From Sediminibacterium goheungense (GTDB taxonomy: Bacteria > Bacteroidota > Bacteroidia > Chitinophagales > Chitinophagaceae): DNA of 64,000 nt. The notes beneath the pieces are model-generated. The model made no database searches. It was not told the DNA's origin and was given only the letters and a program-made list of their open reading frames with translations. The DNA lies in the NCBI RefSeq assembly GCF_004361915.1, contig NZ_SNWP01000016.1, positions 1 through 64,000 of the forward strand, given 5' to 3'. Of the stretch, positions 51,991 to 60,942 are shown piece by piece. Made by a program: the position numbers and the translations under genes. The stretch's first letter is position 1. Each line of letters opens with the position of its first letter.

Positions 51991-52581
51991 ATGACACCGG
52001 AAAGAAGAGAGAAGCTATTACGCGTTTTACATAACAGACAGGCGGATTTAGCTGTTGTTATGGAAAATGTACAGGATCCACACAATATATCGGCCGTTAT
52101 GCGTACCTGTGATGCGGTGGGTATACAGGACATCTATATTCTCAACACAAAGATCCCGCGGCACCAGAAATTCGGGGCCAAGAGTAGTAGTAGCGCTGCC
52201 AAATGGTTAACGGTGCATCAGTATGAAGATGCGCAGCTGTGTTTTGCAGACCTGAGAAAGCATTACAGTAAAATTTTAACGACCCATCTTTCATCTGACG
52301 CGGTTAGTTTATACGATATCGATTTTACAGAGAGTATCGCGCTGGTATTTGGTAACGAACATGCGGGTGTTAGTGATGAAATCAGGGTTTTGTCTGATGG
52401 TAATTTTATCATCCCGCAAATGGGGATTATCCAGAGTCTGAACATTTCTGTGGCCTGTGCTGTAAGTATTTACGAAGCAAGCCGTCAGAAGAAACTGGCA
52501 GGGCATTATGATCGCATTTCAATGCCGGCCGAAAGACAGGATCAACTATTGACGGAATGGGGCTTTAAAGAATTAGATTAA
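51991..52581 (+). CDS. trmH: tRNA (guanosine(18)-2'-O)-methyltransferase
   Basis: A 196-residue SpoU/TrmH-family methyltransferase with a deep trefoil knot. From ATG 51991 the protein begins MTPERREKLLRVLHNRQADLAVVMENVQDPHNISAVMRTCDAVG, the standard TrmH start with the motif 1 Asn and catalytic Arg at about residues 29-36. GNEHAGVSDE is motif 2 and IPQMGIIQSLNISVACAVSIYE motif 3. An open frame extending upstream to 51868 runs through the 22-bp inverted repeat and is not needed. It uses SAM to methylate G18 in the tRNA D-loop. Confidence 0.92.
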   Translation: MTPERREKLLRVLHNRQADLAVVMENVQDPHNISAVMRTCDAVGIQDIYILNTKIPRHQKFGAKSSSSAAKWLTVHQYEDAQLCFADLRKHYSKILTTHLSSDAVSLYDIDFTESIALVFGNEHAGVSDEIRVLSDGNFIIPQMGIIQSLNISVACAVSIYEASRQKKLAGHYDRISMPAERQDQLLTEWGFKELD

Positions 52582-52625
52582 TTTCTAACCTTTCTCCGGG
52601 CTTCAGTCCGGAGAAAGGTTAGAAA
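52582..52625. terminator. Long perfect terminator hairpin after trmH
   Basis: An 18-bp perfect stem (TTTCTAACCTTTCTCCGG, 52582-52599; complement 52608-52625) with an 8-base loop, starting right after the trmH stop. It is unusually long and without a strong U-run, so it could also be a repeat. Confidence 0.7.
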
Positions 52626-52648
52626 AGTGTCACCACTAATTTGAAAAT

Positions 52649-53137
52649 ATGAAGAAGATAATAGCATTGGCACTTTTACTGTTCGTTTTCTATCAAACGC
52701 AGGCACAGGTTCCTCAGATCAGAAAAGTAAAGATCAATGAACTCATAAAGATCATTGATACCACATCGGTGCCATTGGTGGTAAATTTCTGGGCCAGCTG
52801 GTGCGCGCCTTGTATCAAGGAAATTCCCTGGTTTGAGAAATCAGTAGCCGCCTTCAGTGACCAGAAGGTGAAATTATTATTGGTAAGTCTCGATTTTGCA
52901 GATGACTATCCAAAAGGGATTGCAGCCTTCGCAAAAAAGAATAATTATACCTCTTCCATTGTATGGCTGGATGAAACCAATGCGGATGACTTCTGTCCGA
53001 AAATTGACAAACAATGGGATGGTGCTATTCCGGTTACCTTGATGGTAAACAAAAAGAAGGGCTACCGGAAATTTTATGCCCAGCAATTACCCGAACAGCG
53101 TTTACTGATGGAATTAAAAGCCTTAACCGCGCAGTAA
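52649..53137 (+). CDS. TlpA-like thioredoxin-fold protein, secreted
   Basis: A 162-residue periplasmic thiol-disulfide protein. Signal peptide MKKIIALALLLFVFYQTQAQ, then VNFWASWCAPCIKEIPWFEK with the CAPC active site near residue 51 and the cis-Pro region GAIPVTLMVNK. Probable reductase of the TlpA/ResA type for periplasmic Cys. Monocistronic between a hairpin and a convergent small gene. Confidence 0.9.
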   Translation: MKKIIALALLLFVFYQTQAQVPQIRKVKINELIKIIDTTSVPLVVNFWASWCAPCIKEIPWFEKSVAAFSDQKVKLLLVSLDFADDYPKGIAAFAKKNNYTSSIVWLDETNADDFCPKIDKQWDGAIPVTLMVNKKKGYRKFYAQQLPEQRLLMELKALTAQ

Positions 53138-53138
53138 G

Positions 53139-53324
53139 CTACTGGTACTCATTTTCACTTTCTTTTGCCTGCTTGTCCAGCTTATGGGTTAAGTAGATAG
53201 CATAAACCAATGCAATCAGGCTGCAGGTGCCTAATACAATACCTTTTATACTTCCATAATTGATGCCTTGTGCAATAGCATAAGCAATCAATACCAGCAT
53301 GATGATAATGAATAGAGGTCTCAT
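53139..53324 (-). CDS. Small two-helix membrane protein, hypothetical
   Basis: A 61-residue protein with two membrane helices (LFIIIMLVLIAYAIAQ and GIVLGTCSLIALVYAIYL) and a charged C terminus (HKLDKQAKESENEYQ). The topology is plausible for a real small protein and the frame fits between neighbours, ending one base from the convergent TlpA-like gene. No family recognised. Confidence 0.6.
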   Translation of the reverse strand: MRPLFIIIMLVLIAYAIAQGINYGSIKGIVLGTCSLIALVYAIYLTHKLDKQAKESENEYQ

Positions 53325-53375
53325 AAAACAGAGGTTTGGTTATAAAAAAGATGCTGGTGTCGGTCATTTCCATAA

Positions 53376-53412
53376 AAAAAGCGTGGTAATTTTAAAAACT
53401 ACCACGCTTTTT
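53376..53412 (-). terminator. Terminator after the thioredoxin-like gene
   Basis: A 13-bp perfect stem AAAAAGCGTGGTA / TACCACGCTTTTT, 14 bases past the stop on the minus strand. Confidence 0.85.
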
Positions 53413-53426
53413 TATGTATGGGGGGA

Positions 53427-54020
53427 TTAACTTCGTTTAATTGAACAGCCAACCGAACGGCTTTCTTTCAGGGAAACTGACTTGCCATTTACCAGTTCTG
53501 TGATGGCTTCTCTGGCATGCACTCTTTTTACACTACCTGCATCTGATGGGTTATCATCGATAGCACCTTTATATTGTAACTTGCCATTTGCGTCAAATAA
53601 GAAAAGCTCAGGTGTGCGTGTAGCACCAAAAGCATTGGCCAGTTTAGAATCCTCATCAACCACGTATGGAAAGTTGTATTGCTGGTTTTTAGCATATTCT
53701 TTCATGGCTGCATACGAATCAGCATCATCTCTGGAGCCTTCATTCGAGTTAAGCAGTATGATGCCAATATTATTTTGTTTGGCATAGGCTGCGATATCCA
53801 GGGTTCTTTGCTGGTTCTTCACTACATATGGACAGGTGTTGCAGGAAAACATCACGAGTACGCCATTTTTTTGCATGGCATCCTTAATGGATAATTCTTT
53901 TCCTGATACATCCTTCAGTTTAACATCACCCATTGGCAGGTTGGCACCAACGGCAATGGATTGCGCATGGGTAACTACCATCATGCCCAGCAACAGTGCC
54001 GAAAAAAGCATTTTTTTCAT
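53427..54020 (-). CDS. Secreted redoxin (AhpC/TSA-like thioredoxin fold)
   Basis: A 197-residue protein. Signal peptide MKKMLFSALLLGMMVVTHAQ. FSCNTCPYVVKNQQRTLDIAAYA carries a CNTC active site near residue 60; TRTPELFLFDANGKLQYKGAIDDNP contains the cis-Pro and the following strand. It belongs to the thioredoxin family related to alkyl hydroperoxide reductases. Partner and substrate unknown. It is distinct from the TlpA-like gene nearby. Confidence 0.87.
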   Translation of the reverse strand: MKKMLFSALLLGMMVVTHAQSIAVGANLPMGDVKLKDVSGKELSIKDAMQKNGVLVMFSCNTCPYVVKNQQRTLDIAAYAKQNNIGIILLNSNEGSRDDADSYAAMKEYAKNQQYNFPYVVDEDSKLANAFGATRTPELFLFDANGKLQYKGAIDDNPSDAGSVKRVHAREAITELVNGKSVSLKESRSVGCSIKRS

Positions 54021-54103
54021 AAGTGTATGTTTTATTAATGATAACAGATAAAATCCTATCTGGTTGAGCTAGTATGGTTCTTCAGCAGGTGCAGTATACA
54101 GGA

Positions 54104-55075
54104 TCAGGCAGGTTGAGCAGCTTCTTTTTGCTGGCGTAATTCAGCCTCTTTCGTAAGGTAAGTAATACTTACGTTTAATTCAAATCCTATCAATAAAATT
54201 AACGAATTAATGTACATAAGCAGCATCAGAATCAGCACGGTTCCAATAGATCCATAAATGCGATTATAACTTGAGCTGGCAAATAAGCTTACCCAATATG
54301 AAAATACCAATGTGGTGGCCAGTGTGAGAAATGTAGCCAGCAGTGATCCAGGTGAAACAAGCTTCCAGCGCTTTGTAACCGATGGGCCATAGCGGTAAGT
54401 AAGCGCAATACCATAAAAAACCAACCCGATAATAACCAGCCATCGTAGCGCATTCCATAATGGCAAGAGCTTATCGCGTGTTGCATCGCCTATTTTGAAA
54501 AGACTGTTCATCAAAGCAGATAATTGTTGCTGTCCGATGAGTATCAGTGATGAACCGATGACCAGTAAAATTAAAATAGCGGTCATCTGTATGGCTCTCC
54601 AACGTTGGTGAAAGATAAATCCTTTTTGCTGCTGTATAGATCTGTCGAATGTACGGATGATGCCAATCATCGCATTTGATGCATAAAATATCAGGAGTAG
54701 AAAACCGAATGAGAAAATACCAACATGTTTTTCCATCAGCCCCTGTACAATATTGCTTAGGAACCGATAAGTTTTTGTATCAGGCGTAATGTCTTTAAAC
54801 AAACTGAGTATTTGTTTGTCGACATGCATTGCTTCCGGAAAATAAGGAATGAGTGAGAATAGAAATAACAGTGCCGCAGGTAAGGCCATGATCAGGTTAA
54901 ATGAAATGGCTGCCGCTCTTTCATTTAATCCCACTTTATTGATCTGCTTAAAAAAGAAAACTACCACATCAAACAACGGTAAGCCCTGGAACCCCGGAAC
55001 ATGTAGGGTCTTGCTTTTGCGTATTACAAAAGCAATGGGTTTCCATGAAATAATAAGCCGTTGCAGTTTGATCAA
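54104..55075 (-). CDS. YihY/BrkB-family inner membrane protein
   Basis: A 323-residue protein with six or seven membrane helices. NERAAAISFNLIMALPAALLFLFSLIPYFP and the final IYGSIGTVLILMLLMYINSLILLIGFELNVSITYL match the YihY/virulence factor BrkB family (formerly misannotated RNase BN). Cytoplasmic termini are polar. The start codon is TTG; no in-frame ATG gives a better N terminus. It starts 9 bp after mltG, indicating one transcript. Function unknown. Confidence 0.9.
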   Translation of the reverse strand: MIKLQRLIISWKPIAFVIRKSKTLHVPGFQGLPLFDVVVFFFKQINKVGLNERAAAISFNLIMALPAALLFLFSLIPYFPEAMHVDKQILSLFKDITPDTKTYRFLSNIVQGLMEKHVGIFSFGFLLLIFYASNAMIGIIRTFDRSIQQQKGFIFHQRWRAIQMTAILILLVIGSSLILIGQQQLSALMNSLFKIGDATRDKLLPLWNALRWLVIIGLVFYGIALTYRYGPSVTKRWKLVSPGSLLATFLTLATTLVFSYWVSLFASSSYNRIYGSIGTVLILMLLMYINSLILLIGFELNVSITYLTKEAELRQQKEAAQPA

Positions 55076-55084
55076 AATGAATGG

Positions 55085-56110
55085 TTATTTTTTATGGGCC
55101 ATATAAATATCTAATTGTTTCTGGTATTCTTTTGCATACTTATCATGTTCTTCATAAGTGGCACTGAAATGATGGTAACCGCTGAAATCGCTTTTGGCTA
55201 CAAAGAAAAGATAGTCGGTTACAGGTGCTTCCAGTATAATATCCAGTGTTTTTGGTGAGGGTGTACAGATTGGGCCAGGGGGGAGTCCTTTTCTACGGTA
55301 CGTATTATAGGGGGAGGGGTTGCTGAGATACTTCTCATAAATACGTGTGATGGTAAAATCCTGCATGGCGTATTTAATAGTAGGACAGGCCTGCAAGGGC
55401 ATTTCTTTCTTCAGCCTGTTTAGGTAAACGCTGGCAATTTTATACTTATCGCTGTCGAAATTGGTTTCTTCCTCAACAATGGAAGCCAGGATATAAGCAT
55501 CGGTCTGTGAAAGTCCTTTTGCCTTGGCCTTTGCCAGCCGGTTATTTTTTTGCCAGAACTGCTCACTGTTATCTTTCAGTTTACGCATCATTTTAACCAG
55601 TGGGGTGTTCCAGTAAAAAATATAGGTATCAGGAATAATTCGGGTAAACAGGCGTGTGGTATCGGTTTCGAGTTGCTGTAAAGAATCATTGGAAGAAAGA
55701 AAAGCCATGACAGTAGCTGAGTCGGTGGCAAACTGTTTACCAATCAGTTTAGCGAGGTCGGCTTTTGTTCGCAGTTTATTAATCACCAGTTTCAGTTCGG
55801 CCTGTCTGCCATTGCGCAGCATACGGGCAATGGAAAAAGCCGACTGTCCTTTCTTTACCTCATATTTTCCCATTTTCAGTTTGGGCCATACAGTAGTAAA
55901 TGAACCGATTATTTGTAAACCGGTTGTACGGGATACTATTTTTTCTTCCAGCAGAATCTTTAAAACAGCCTCTTTATGTGTTTGTCCTTCTCTGATGATA
56001 AAATAGCGGCTTTTCTCATCAAAAGCAGTGGTACTGCCAAACAGTAGCCAGGCAGCAAGCGTAATAACTACTACAAAAAAGAGGAATATCCAGCCAATGA
56101 TGCGTTTCAT
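55085..56110 (-). CDS. mltG: Endolytic transglycosylase MltG
   Basis: Cleaves nascent peptidoglycan strands at the inner membrane, setting glycan length. It has 341 residues with one N-terminal membrane helix (IIGWIFLFFVVVITLAAWLLFG). The YceG-like domain contains ASIVEEETNFDSDKYKIASVYLNRLKKEMPLQACPTIKYAM with the catalytic Glu, SPYNTYRRKGLPPGPICTPS, and the C-terminal FVAKSDFSGYHHFSATYEEH. It lies directly downstream of secG after a terminator hairpin. Confidence 0.95.
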   Translation of the reverse strand: MKRIIGWIFLFFVVVITLAAWLLFGSTTAFDEKSRYFIIREGQTHKEAVLKILLEEKIVSRTTGLQIIGSFTTVWPKLKMGKYEVKKGQSAFSIARMLRNGRQAELKLVINKLRTKADLAKLIGKQFATDSATVMAFLSSNDSLQQLETDTTRLFTRIIPDTYIFYWNTPLVKMMRKLKDNSEQFWQKNNRLAKAKAKGLSQTDAYILASIVEEETNFDSDKYKIASVYLNRLKKEMPLQACPTIKYAMQDFTITRIYEKYLSNPSPYNTYRRKGLPPGPICTPSPKTLDIILEAPVTDYLFFVAKSDFSGYHHFSATYEEHDKYAKEYQKQLDIYMAHKK

Positions 56111-56127
56111 ATCATCAAATTAAATAA

Positions 56128-56158
56128 AAAACCCTGTCTGTAGTACAGGCAGGGTTTT
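56128..56158 (-). terminator. Terminator after secG
   Basis: Stem AAAACCCTG-CTGT / ACAG-CAGGGTTTT with one mismatch and a 3-base loop, 19 bases past the secG stop. Confidence 0.7.
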
Positions 56159-56177
56159 GGGAATACTTTTTTTATAC

Positions 56178-56525
56178 TTATTTCTTGCCGGTATCGGGCG
56201 TAGCTGCTGTTGTAGTATTCACCGGAACAGCGGGTTTGGGAGCGGGCTGGCTGGTGGTTGTGTTTACTTTTTGTAAAACAGAATTATCAACGCTGGAACC
56301 GCCTTTGAGAAACAGGCTTGAAACCAGTGCCAGAACTGCAATGATGCTGGCAAAGATCCAGGTACCTTTTTCCAAAACATCGGTGGTTTGCTTTACGCCC
56401 ATGAAATTGTTGGTTAAGCCACCCACATTGGCAGAGAGACCGCCGCCTTTGGGGTTCTGAATCAAAACAACAAAACCCAGTGCCACACAGGCTAACACAA
56501 TCAGAACAAGAAACAGAATGATCAT
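56178..56525 (-). CDS. secG: Protein translocase subunit SecG
   Basis: A 115-residue SecYEG subunit. Two membrane helices (IILFLVLIVLACVALGFVVLIQ and IFASIIAVLALVSSLFL) flank the conserved NPKGGGLSANVGG loop. The Pro/Thr/Ala-rich C-terminal tail (residues 85-115) is a common Bacteroidota extension. It starts one base after the TPR-like gene ends. Confidence 0.94.
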   Translation of the reverse strand: MIILFLVLIVLACVALGFVVLIQNPKGGGLSANVGGLTNNFMGVKQTTDVLEKGTWIFASIIAVLALVSSLFLKGGSSVDNSVLQKVNTTTSQPAPKPAVPVNTTTAATPDTGKK

Positions 56526-56526
56526 T

Positions 56527-57408
56527 TTATATACCTTTTAAATGTTGAATCTTGGCCGCAAAATAAGCGGATTTTTCAGGATTTATGAAACTTAATTTAA
56601 TGTACAGCTGGATGGCTTTCTCCGTTTGCCCCTGTTTTTCGAGTACTTCGGCCATGGTTTCGGTCACCACTTCCCTCGATTCATTCGAATTTTCAGCTAT
56701 CAGGGCCACAGCCTGCTCAAGATCGGTGCCGGTACCAAGGTCGTTTGGCTGCTGCTGGTGGTGCTTCATTTCCTTCAGCCAGTCAGTAAATTTCCTTAAC
56801 TGCGAAGTGAGCTTATCCTGTGGCATCTTATTCAGGTCTACACGGATACCCTGAGAGGCAAAATAATCGATGGTATGAAGGCGCTCCGTTTCAATCTCCA
56901 GCTTATCGCTGGCTTCCACCGGTTTCTTAAAATCGGCCAACTGCTCAGATAAAAGACCGGATAATTTGGTATCAGGTAAGGGCAGATCCTCCGTTTCATC
57001 AATCATTTCTTCTGTATCATCCACATCAGGCGGATTGTCTGGAGCCTTTCGGGGATCAATCGAACGAATAATATCCCTTACATCATCAATCGAAGGAATG
57101 GTAATGGGTTTACCGGCAGGTTTATCAACTACTGGTGTTTCCGGCATACCCACCGTTTCTGAAATAGTATCCGTTTCCAACAGGTACTGCATCCAAAGCG
57201 GATTGCTTACATGTAAAAGGGAGGTTCCCAGGGATGCTGTATAAGCATTTGTATTGCCTTCCTGCTTTAATTTACTACTATAGAGAATCCTGGCAGGGGA
57301 GAAATAGGGGTAAGAGGTTACCAATGCTTCTAACTGATCAACCGGAACCAGTTCTGCGGATGACTGACCCGTTATATGCATGAATACTTTCTCCCGGATG
57401 GAACTCAT
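56527..57408 (-). CDS. TPR-like protein between lptE and secG, function unknown
   Basis: A 293-residue soluble protein from ATG 57408. A longer frame back to 57561 would run into lptE and is not needed. QLEALVTSYPYFSPARILYSSKLKQEGN (N-terminal helices) and AEVLEKQGQTEKAIQLYIKLSFINPEKSAYFAAKIQHLKGI (C-terminal TPR-like) are visible, with an acidic, low-complexity middle (PPDVDDTEEMIDETEDLPLP). A gene of this type between lptE and secG is familiar in Bacteroidota, but no function is known. Confidence 0.83.
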   Translation of the reverse strand: MSSIREKVFMHITGQSSAELVPVDQLEALVTSYPYFSPARILYSSKLKQEGNTNAYTASLGTSLLHVSNPLWMQYLLETDTISETVGMPETPVVDKPAGKPITIPSIDDVRDIIRSIDPRKAPDNPPDVDDTEEMIDETEDLPLPDTKLSGLLSEQLADFKKPVEASDKLEIETERLHTIDYFASQGIRVDLNKMPQDKLTSQLRKFTDWLKEMKHHQQQPNDLGTGTDLEQAVALIAENSNESREVVTETMAEVLEKQGQTEKAIQLYIKLSFINPEKSAYFAAKIQHLKGI

Positions 57409-57451
57409 ATTGGTTGATGGCTTATTTCGTAACGATAAATGTACTAATTGA

Positions 57452-57979
57452 TTACCAGTTAGAAAAAAGTCGGTTGAAAATCTCATCCACCATATTTCTA
57501 ACCACTTCATCCAGCAACTGGGCCTCAGCTGTATTGAAAGAAAGATTGGCGCTGTAATCAAAGCTCCTGCTTACTTCGAAATCATCCTGGGTATTCTCCA
57601 GGTTCTTTTTAAGCTTTATTTTAATGGTAACAGTTAAACGGTTGGTACTTGCCTGCCGGTTACTGATACCCACAGTCTGGGTACCATTATAAGTAACAAT
57701 ACTACCGCTAACCACATAATGAGCATCGTCGCTGGTAACACGGGTAAGTTTTGTCTGATTGGTAATTTTTTGCTGCAGTTTATCATTCAGTTTTGGACTC
57801 AACTGCGGGTTGATATAGCTGGCCTTATTATCAATAAATTCCAACTTGATCGTTTTTACTTTCGGATCAATCACCGCATCGTTGAATGCATACTTCACTT
57901 TACAGGCCGAAAGGAGCATCACTATGCTCAAACAAATGAAAAGGTAGTTGAAATGATATGATCCTGTTATTTTTTTCAT
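57452..57979 (-). CDS. lptE: LptE-like LPS-assembly lipoprotein
   Basis: A 175-residue lipoprotein: membrane segment then LLSAC lipobox near residue 26. KVKTIKLEFIDNKASYINPQLSPKLNDKLQQKITNQTKLTRV and a later YVVSGSIVTYNGTQTVG match the LptE family, which plugs the LptD barrel for lipopolysaccharide insertion. ATG 57979 avoids overlap with the upstream activator gene; an earlier ATG at 57997 would overlap it by 11 bp. Confidence 0.87.
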   Translation of the reverse strand: MKKITGSYHFNYLFICLSIVMLLSACKVKYAFNDAVIDPKVKTIKLEFIDNKASYINPQLSPKLNDKLQQKITNQTKLTRVTSDDAHYVVSGSIVTYNGTQTVGISNRQASTNRLTVTIKIKLKKNLENTQDDFEVSRSFDYSANLSFNTAEAQLLDEVVRNMVDEIFNRLFSNW

Positions 57980-57986
57980 AGTCCTG

Positions 57987-59258
57987 TTATTCTTCAATAT
58001 CGTATTCCTTCAGTTTTCGGTATAAAGTTCTTTCACTGATACCCAGATCGATGGAAGCATCCCGACGTTTACCCTTATGTTTTTTCAGCGCTTTCAGTAT
58101 CAGTTCTTTTTCCTTATCCATAATATTCAGTGATTCCTCTACTTCTTCGTGGTGATGAATATCTTCTTCATGAAGCAATACCGGCTGTCCGTTGGTAACC
58201 GGTAGTATCTGATGTGGTGAACTAACAGCACTATTCATAACCTGTTGCATATCTCCGCCATTTACCTGAAATTCCTGCAACAAAGAATCACGGGTGAAAT
58301 TGGCTGCCGAACCAGCCAGAGAAGGGTTCTGTAAAATTTCCAGAAACATTTTTTTCAGCTCCGTTACATCCTTCTTCATGTCGAAAAACAACTTGTATAA
58401 AATTTCTCTCTCGTTGGCAAACTCACCCGTATAATTTCCTGCCTGAGCTGCCAGTACGGGCATACGTGAGTATTTGTTCTGGTCGGGCAGAAACTGAGCC
58501 AATGTGGCCCCTGATATCTGGTTGGTTGGACTCAACACCGAAATCTGTTCTGCAATATTCTTTAATTCACGTACGTTGCCCTGCCAGGGATGGTTAATTA
58601 ACATTGATTTGGCATCATCATCCAGCTGAACCGGCGAAGTTTTATAGCGTTCTGCAAAATCCACCACAAATTTCCGGAAGAGGAGGAGTACATCTTCTTT
58701 TCGGTCGCGTAAAGAAGGTACACGTATCGGAACCGTACTCAAACGGTAATATAAGTCTTCCCTGAAACGTCCTTTCTGTGTAAACTCCAGTAATTCGCGG
58801 TTGGTGGCAGCAATTACACGTACATCTGTTTTCTGTACTTTGGATGAACCCACACGTATAAATTCTCCGGTTTCCAATACACGTAACAGGCGGGCCTGTG
58901 TACCCAATGGCATTTCTCCGATTTCATCCAGAAAGATGGTACCACCACTCACGGTTTCAAAATAACCTTTGCGGCTGTCTACCGCACCGGTAAATGCGCC
59001 TTTCTCATGACCGAAGAGTTCTGAATCAATTGTGCCTTCCGGAATGGCGCCACAGTTTACTGCGATAAATGGATTGTGTTTGCGTGCAGACAATGCATGA
59101 ATAATCTGCGAAAATACTTCCTTACCCACACCACTTTCGCCCACTATCAAAACAGTAAGATCGGTAGCCGCTACCTGAACCGCCGTATTTAACGCATGGT
59201 TCAGTGCCGGTGAATTACCGATGATACCGAATCTGTTTTTTATACTTTGTAGATCCAT
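57987..59258 (-). CDS. Sigma-54-dependent transcriptional activator (AAA+, Fis HTH)
   Basis: A 423-residue bacterial enhancer-binding protein. There is no N-terminal receiver or GAF domain; the AAA+ domain starts at about residue 15. GESGVGKEVFSQIIH is Walker A, GAFTGAVDSRKGYFE carries the GAFTGA loop that contacts sigma-54, FLDEIGEM is Walker B, and REDLYYRLSTVPIRVPSLRDRKEDV follows. The Fis-type helix-turn-helix KHKGKRRDASIDLGISERTLYRKLKEY ends the protein. The middle linker is long. It sits in a conserved miaB-activator-lptE order; its targets are unknown. Confidence 0.93.
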   Translation of the reverse strand: MDLQSIKNRFGIIGNSPALNHALNTAVQVAATDLTVLIVGESGVGKEVFSQIIHALSARKHNPFIAVNCGAIPEGTIDSELFGHEKGAFTGAVDSRKGYFETVSGGTIFLDEIGEMPLGTQARLLRVLETGEFIRVGSSKVQKTDVRVIAATNRELLEFTQKGRFREDLYYRLSTVPIRVPSLRDRKEDVLLLFRKFVVDFAERYKTSPVQLDDDAKSMLINHPWQGNVRELKNIAEQISVLSPTNQISGATLAQFLPDQNKYSRMPVLAAQAGNYTGEFANEREILYKLFFDMKKDVTELKKMFLEILQNPSLAGSAANFTRDSLLQEFQVNGGDMQQVMNSAVSSPHQILPVTNGQPVLLHEEDIHHHEEVEESLNIMDKEKELILKALKKHKGKRRDASIDLGISERTLYRKLKEYDIEE

Positions 59259-59273
59259 AATTTAGATTTGTTG

Positions 59274-59347
59274 ATCGCTGATCGCGGATGTCGGATGCTA
59301 GATCGCAGATGTCAGATTTTATATCTGTAATCTGACATCTGCCATCA
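59274..59347. repeat. Heptamer inverted repeat (GATCGCN/GATGTCA)
   Basis: Eleven consecutive 7-nt units in exact register: GATCGCT GATCGCG, GATGTCG GATGCTA, GATCGCA GATGTCA, GATTTTA TATCTGT, AATCTGA CATCTGC, CATCACT. CAGATGTCAGATT (59306-59318) pairs perfectly with AATCTGACATCTG (59329-59341). It lies between the activator start and the end of miaB. Confidence 0.9.
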
Positions 59348-59353
59348 CTTCCT

Positions 59354-59388
59354 CATTTCTTATTCCCTTCGACTACGCTCAGGGCAGG
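59354..59388. repeat. CCTGCCCTGAGCG repeat, copy near miaB
   Basis: On the minus strand it reads CCTGCCCTGAGCGTAGTCG followed by AAGGGAATAAGAAATG. It matches 40667-40712 on the plus strand. It ends two bases before the miaB stop codon. Confidence 0.87.
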
Positions 59389-59390
59389 AC

Positions 59391-60818
59391 TTATTTACTT
59401 CTTTCTCCTCTCAACGTGGTCTTGGTGCAGTCTGTAACTTTTACCATGACATAGGTTCCTTTCAGTTGTTCATCCATGCTTTTTTTAGGGAATACCAGTA
59501 CCTTATTCTGACTGGTTCTGCCCATCCAATCGGCATCACTTTTCCGGCTATTGCCTTCTACCAGTACCTTGAATGTTTTGCCCAGGTCTTTTTCATTGCT
59601 TGCCCTGGAAAGTTGACCCTGAAGGTCTACAATTTCCTGCAGCCTTCTTTTTTTCACGTCTTCAGGAATATCGTCTGTATATCTTCTGGCTGCAAGTGTA
59701 CCGGGGCGTTCACTGTAAAAGAACATATAACTCATATCATAACCACTATACCGCATAATGCTGAGTGTATCCTGATGGTCTTCTTCCGTCTCCGTACAGA
59801 AGCCAGCAATAATATCGGCACTGATACCACATTCGGGTAATAGTTCTCTGATACGGTCTACCTTGGCCATATACCATTCACGCGTATAGGTTCTGTTCAT
59901 CAGCTGAAGTATTCTGGTACTGCCGCTTTGTACAGGCAGGTGAATGTATTTACAGATATTTTCATGACGGGCCATGGTATGCAGTACTTCATCTGTAATA
60001 TCTTTTGGATGGGAGGTACTGAAACGTACACGTAATTCCGGACTTACCAATGCTACTTTTTCGAGTAGTACAGCAAAAGTTACGGTCTCATCTTTCTGCT
60101 CGTCGATCCAGTAATAACTGTCTACATTCTGACCGAGCAGGGTTACTTCTTTATATCCTTTCTCAACAAGATCGGTTACTTCATGCAATATAGAATAGGC
60201 ATCACGGCTTCTTTCACGACCACGTGTAAAAGGTACCACACAGAAGCTGCACATGTTATTACAGCCTCGCATAATTGAAACAAATGCGCTGATGCCGTTG
60301 CTGTCTATACGAACAGGGGCAATATCGCTATAGGTTTCCTCACGGCTCAATAATACATTCACGGCTTTCTGTCCGGTTTCTGCTTCTTCAATCAATCCGG
60401 GCAAGCTTCTGTAAGCATCAGGACCCACAACAATGTCTACCAGTTTTTCTTCTTCCAGTAACTGCGCTTTCAGTCGCTCAGCCATACAGCCCAGCATCCC
60501 GATTAATAAACCCGGTGTTCTTTCTTTTAGTTTCCGAAACTCCGTGAGTCTTTTACGAACCGTCTGTTCTGCTTTTTCGCGGATAGAGCAAGTGTTAAGC
60601 AGAATGAGGTTGGCCTCTTCCACATTTCTGGTAGCGCCAAAACCGGCATTGTTCAGAATAGATGCAATGACTTCGCTGTCTGCAAAATTCATGGCACAGC
60701 CATAACTCTCTATGTAGAAATGTTTCGAATAACGATTGGGGTCATTCGCAAATGGACTAAACGCTTCTCCCTGGCGGGCTTCATCATGTACTTTGTCTCC
60801 GATAGCCAATACATCCAT
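59391..60818 (-). CDS. miaB: tRNA-2-methylthio-N6-dimethylallyladenosine synthase
   Basis: A 475-residue radical-SAM methylthiotransferase adding ms2 to i6A37 of tRNA. The N-terminal MTTase domain has the three cluster Cys ([35 protein letters not shown]). [23 protein letters not shown] is the radical-SAM CxxxCxxC cluster. [10 protein letters not shown] and [17 protein letters not shown] are conserved, and a C-terminal TRAM domain ends the protein. The first 25 residues are an extension. Divergent from the DUF3078 gene. Confidence 0.97.
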   Translation of the reverse strand: MDVLAIGDKVHDEARQGEAFSPFANDPNRYSKHFYIESYGCAMNFADSEVIASILNNAGFGATRNVEEANLILLNTCSIREKAEQTVRKRLTEFRKLKERTPGLLIGMLGCMAERLKAQLLEEEKLVDIVVGPDAYRSLPGLIEEAETGQKAVNVLLSREETYSDIAPVRIDSNGISAFVSIMRGCNNMCSFCVVPFTRGRERSRDAYSILHEVTDLVEKGYKEVTLLGQNVDSYYWIDEQKDETVTFAVLLEKVALVSPELRVRFSTSHPKDITDEVLHTMARHENICKYIHLPVQSGSTRILQLMNRTYTREWYMAKVDRIRELLPECGISADIIAGFCTETEEDHQDTLSIMRYSGYDMSYMFFYSERPGTLAARRYTDDIPEDVKKRRLQEIVDLQGQLSRASNEKDLGKTFKVLVEGNSRKSDADWMGRTSQNKVLVFPKKSMDEQLKGTYVMVKVTDCTKTTLRGERSK

Positions 60819-60892
60819 GAATAATAAAATTTATAAGTAGCAAAATTAACAAAATTGTCTCGTTTTTGTGTCAGTTTGACAGGTTTTAAGGC

Positions 60893-60921
60893 TTGAAAAT
60901 TGTGTTAATCAATTAGTTTTG
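60893..60921 (+). promoter_or_regulatory. Predicted promoter of the DUF3078 gene
   Basis: TTG (60893-60895), an 18-base spacer and TAGTTTTG (60914-60921), matching TAnnTTTG, 22 bases before the ATG at 60943. On the other strand, TAATTTTG (60848-60841) may be the -7 element for miaB. Confidence 0.65.
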
Positions 60922-60942
60922 CATCGAAAATGCCCCGTACAC

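Noticed and set aside
57409..57561. N-terminal extension of the TPR-like protein
   Set aside because: It overlaps the lptE reading frame and is out of character with the rest of the protein.
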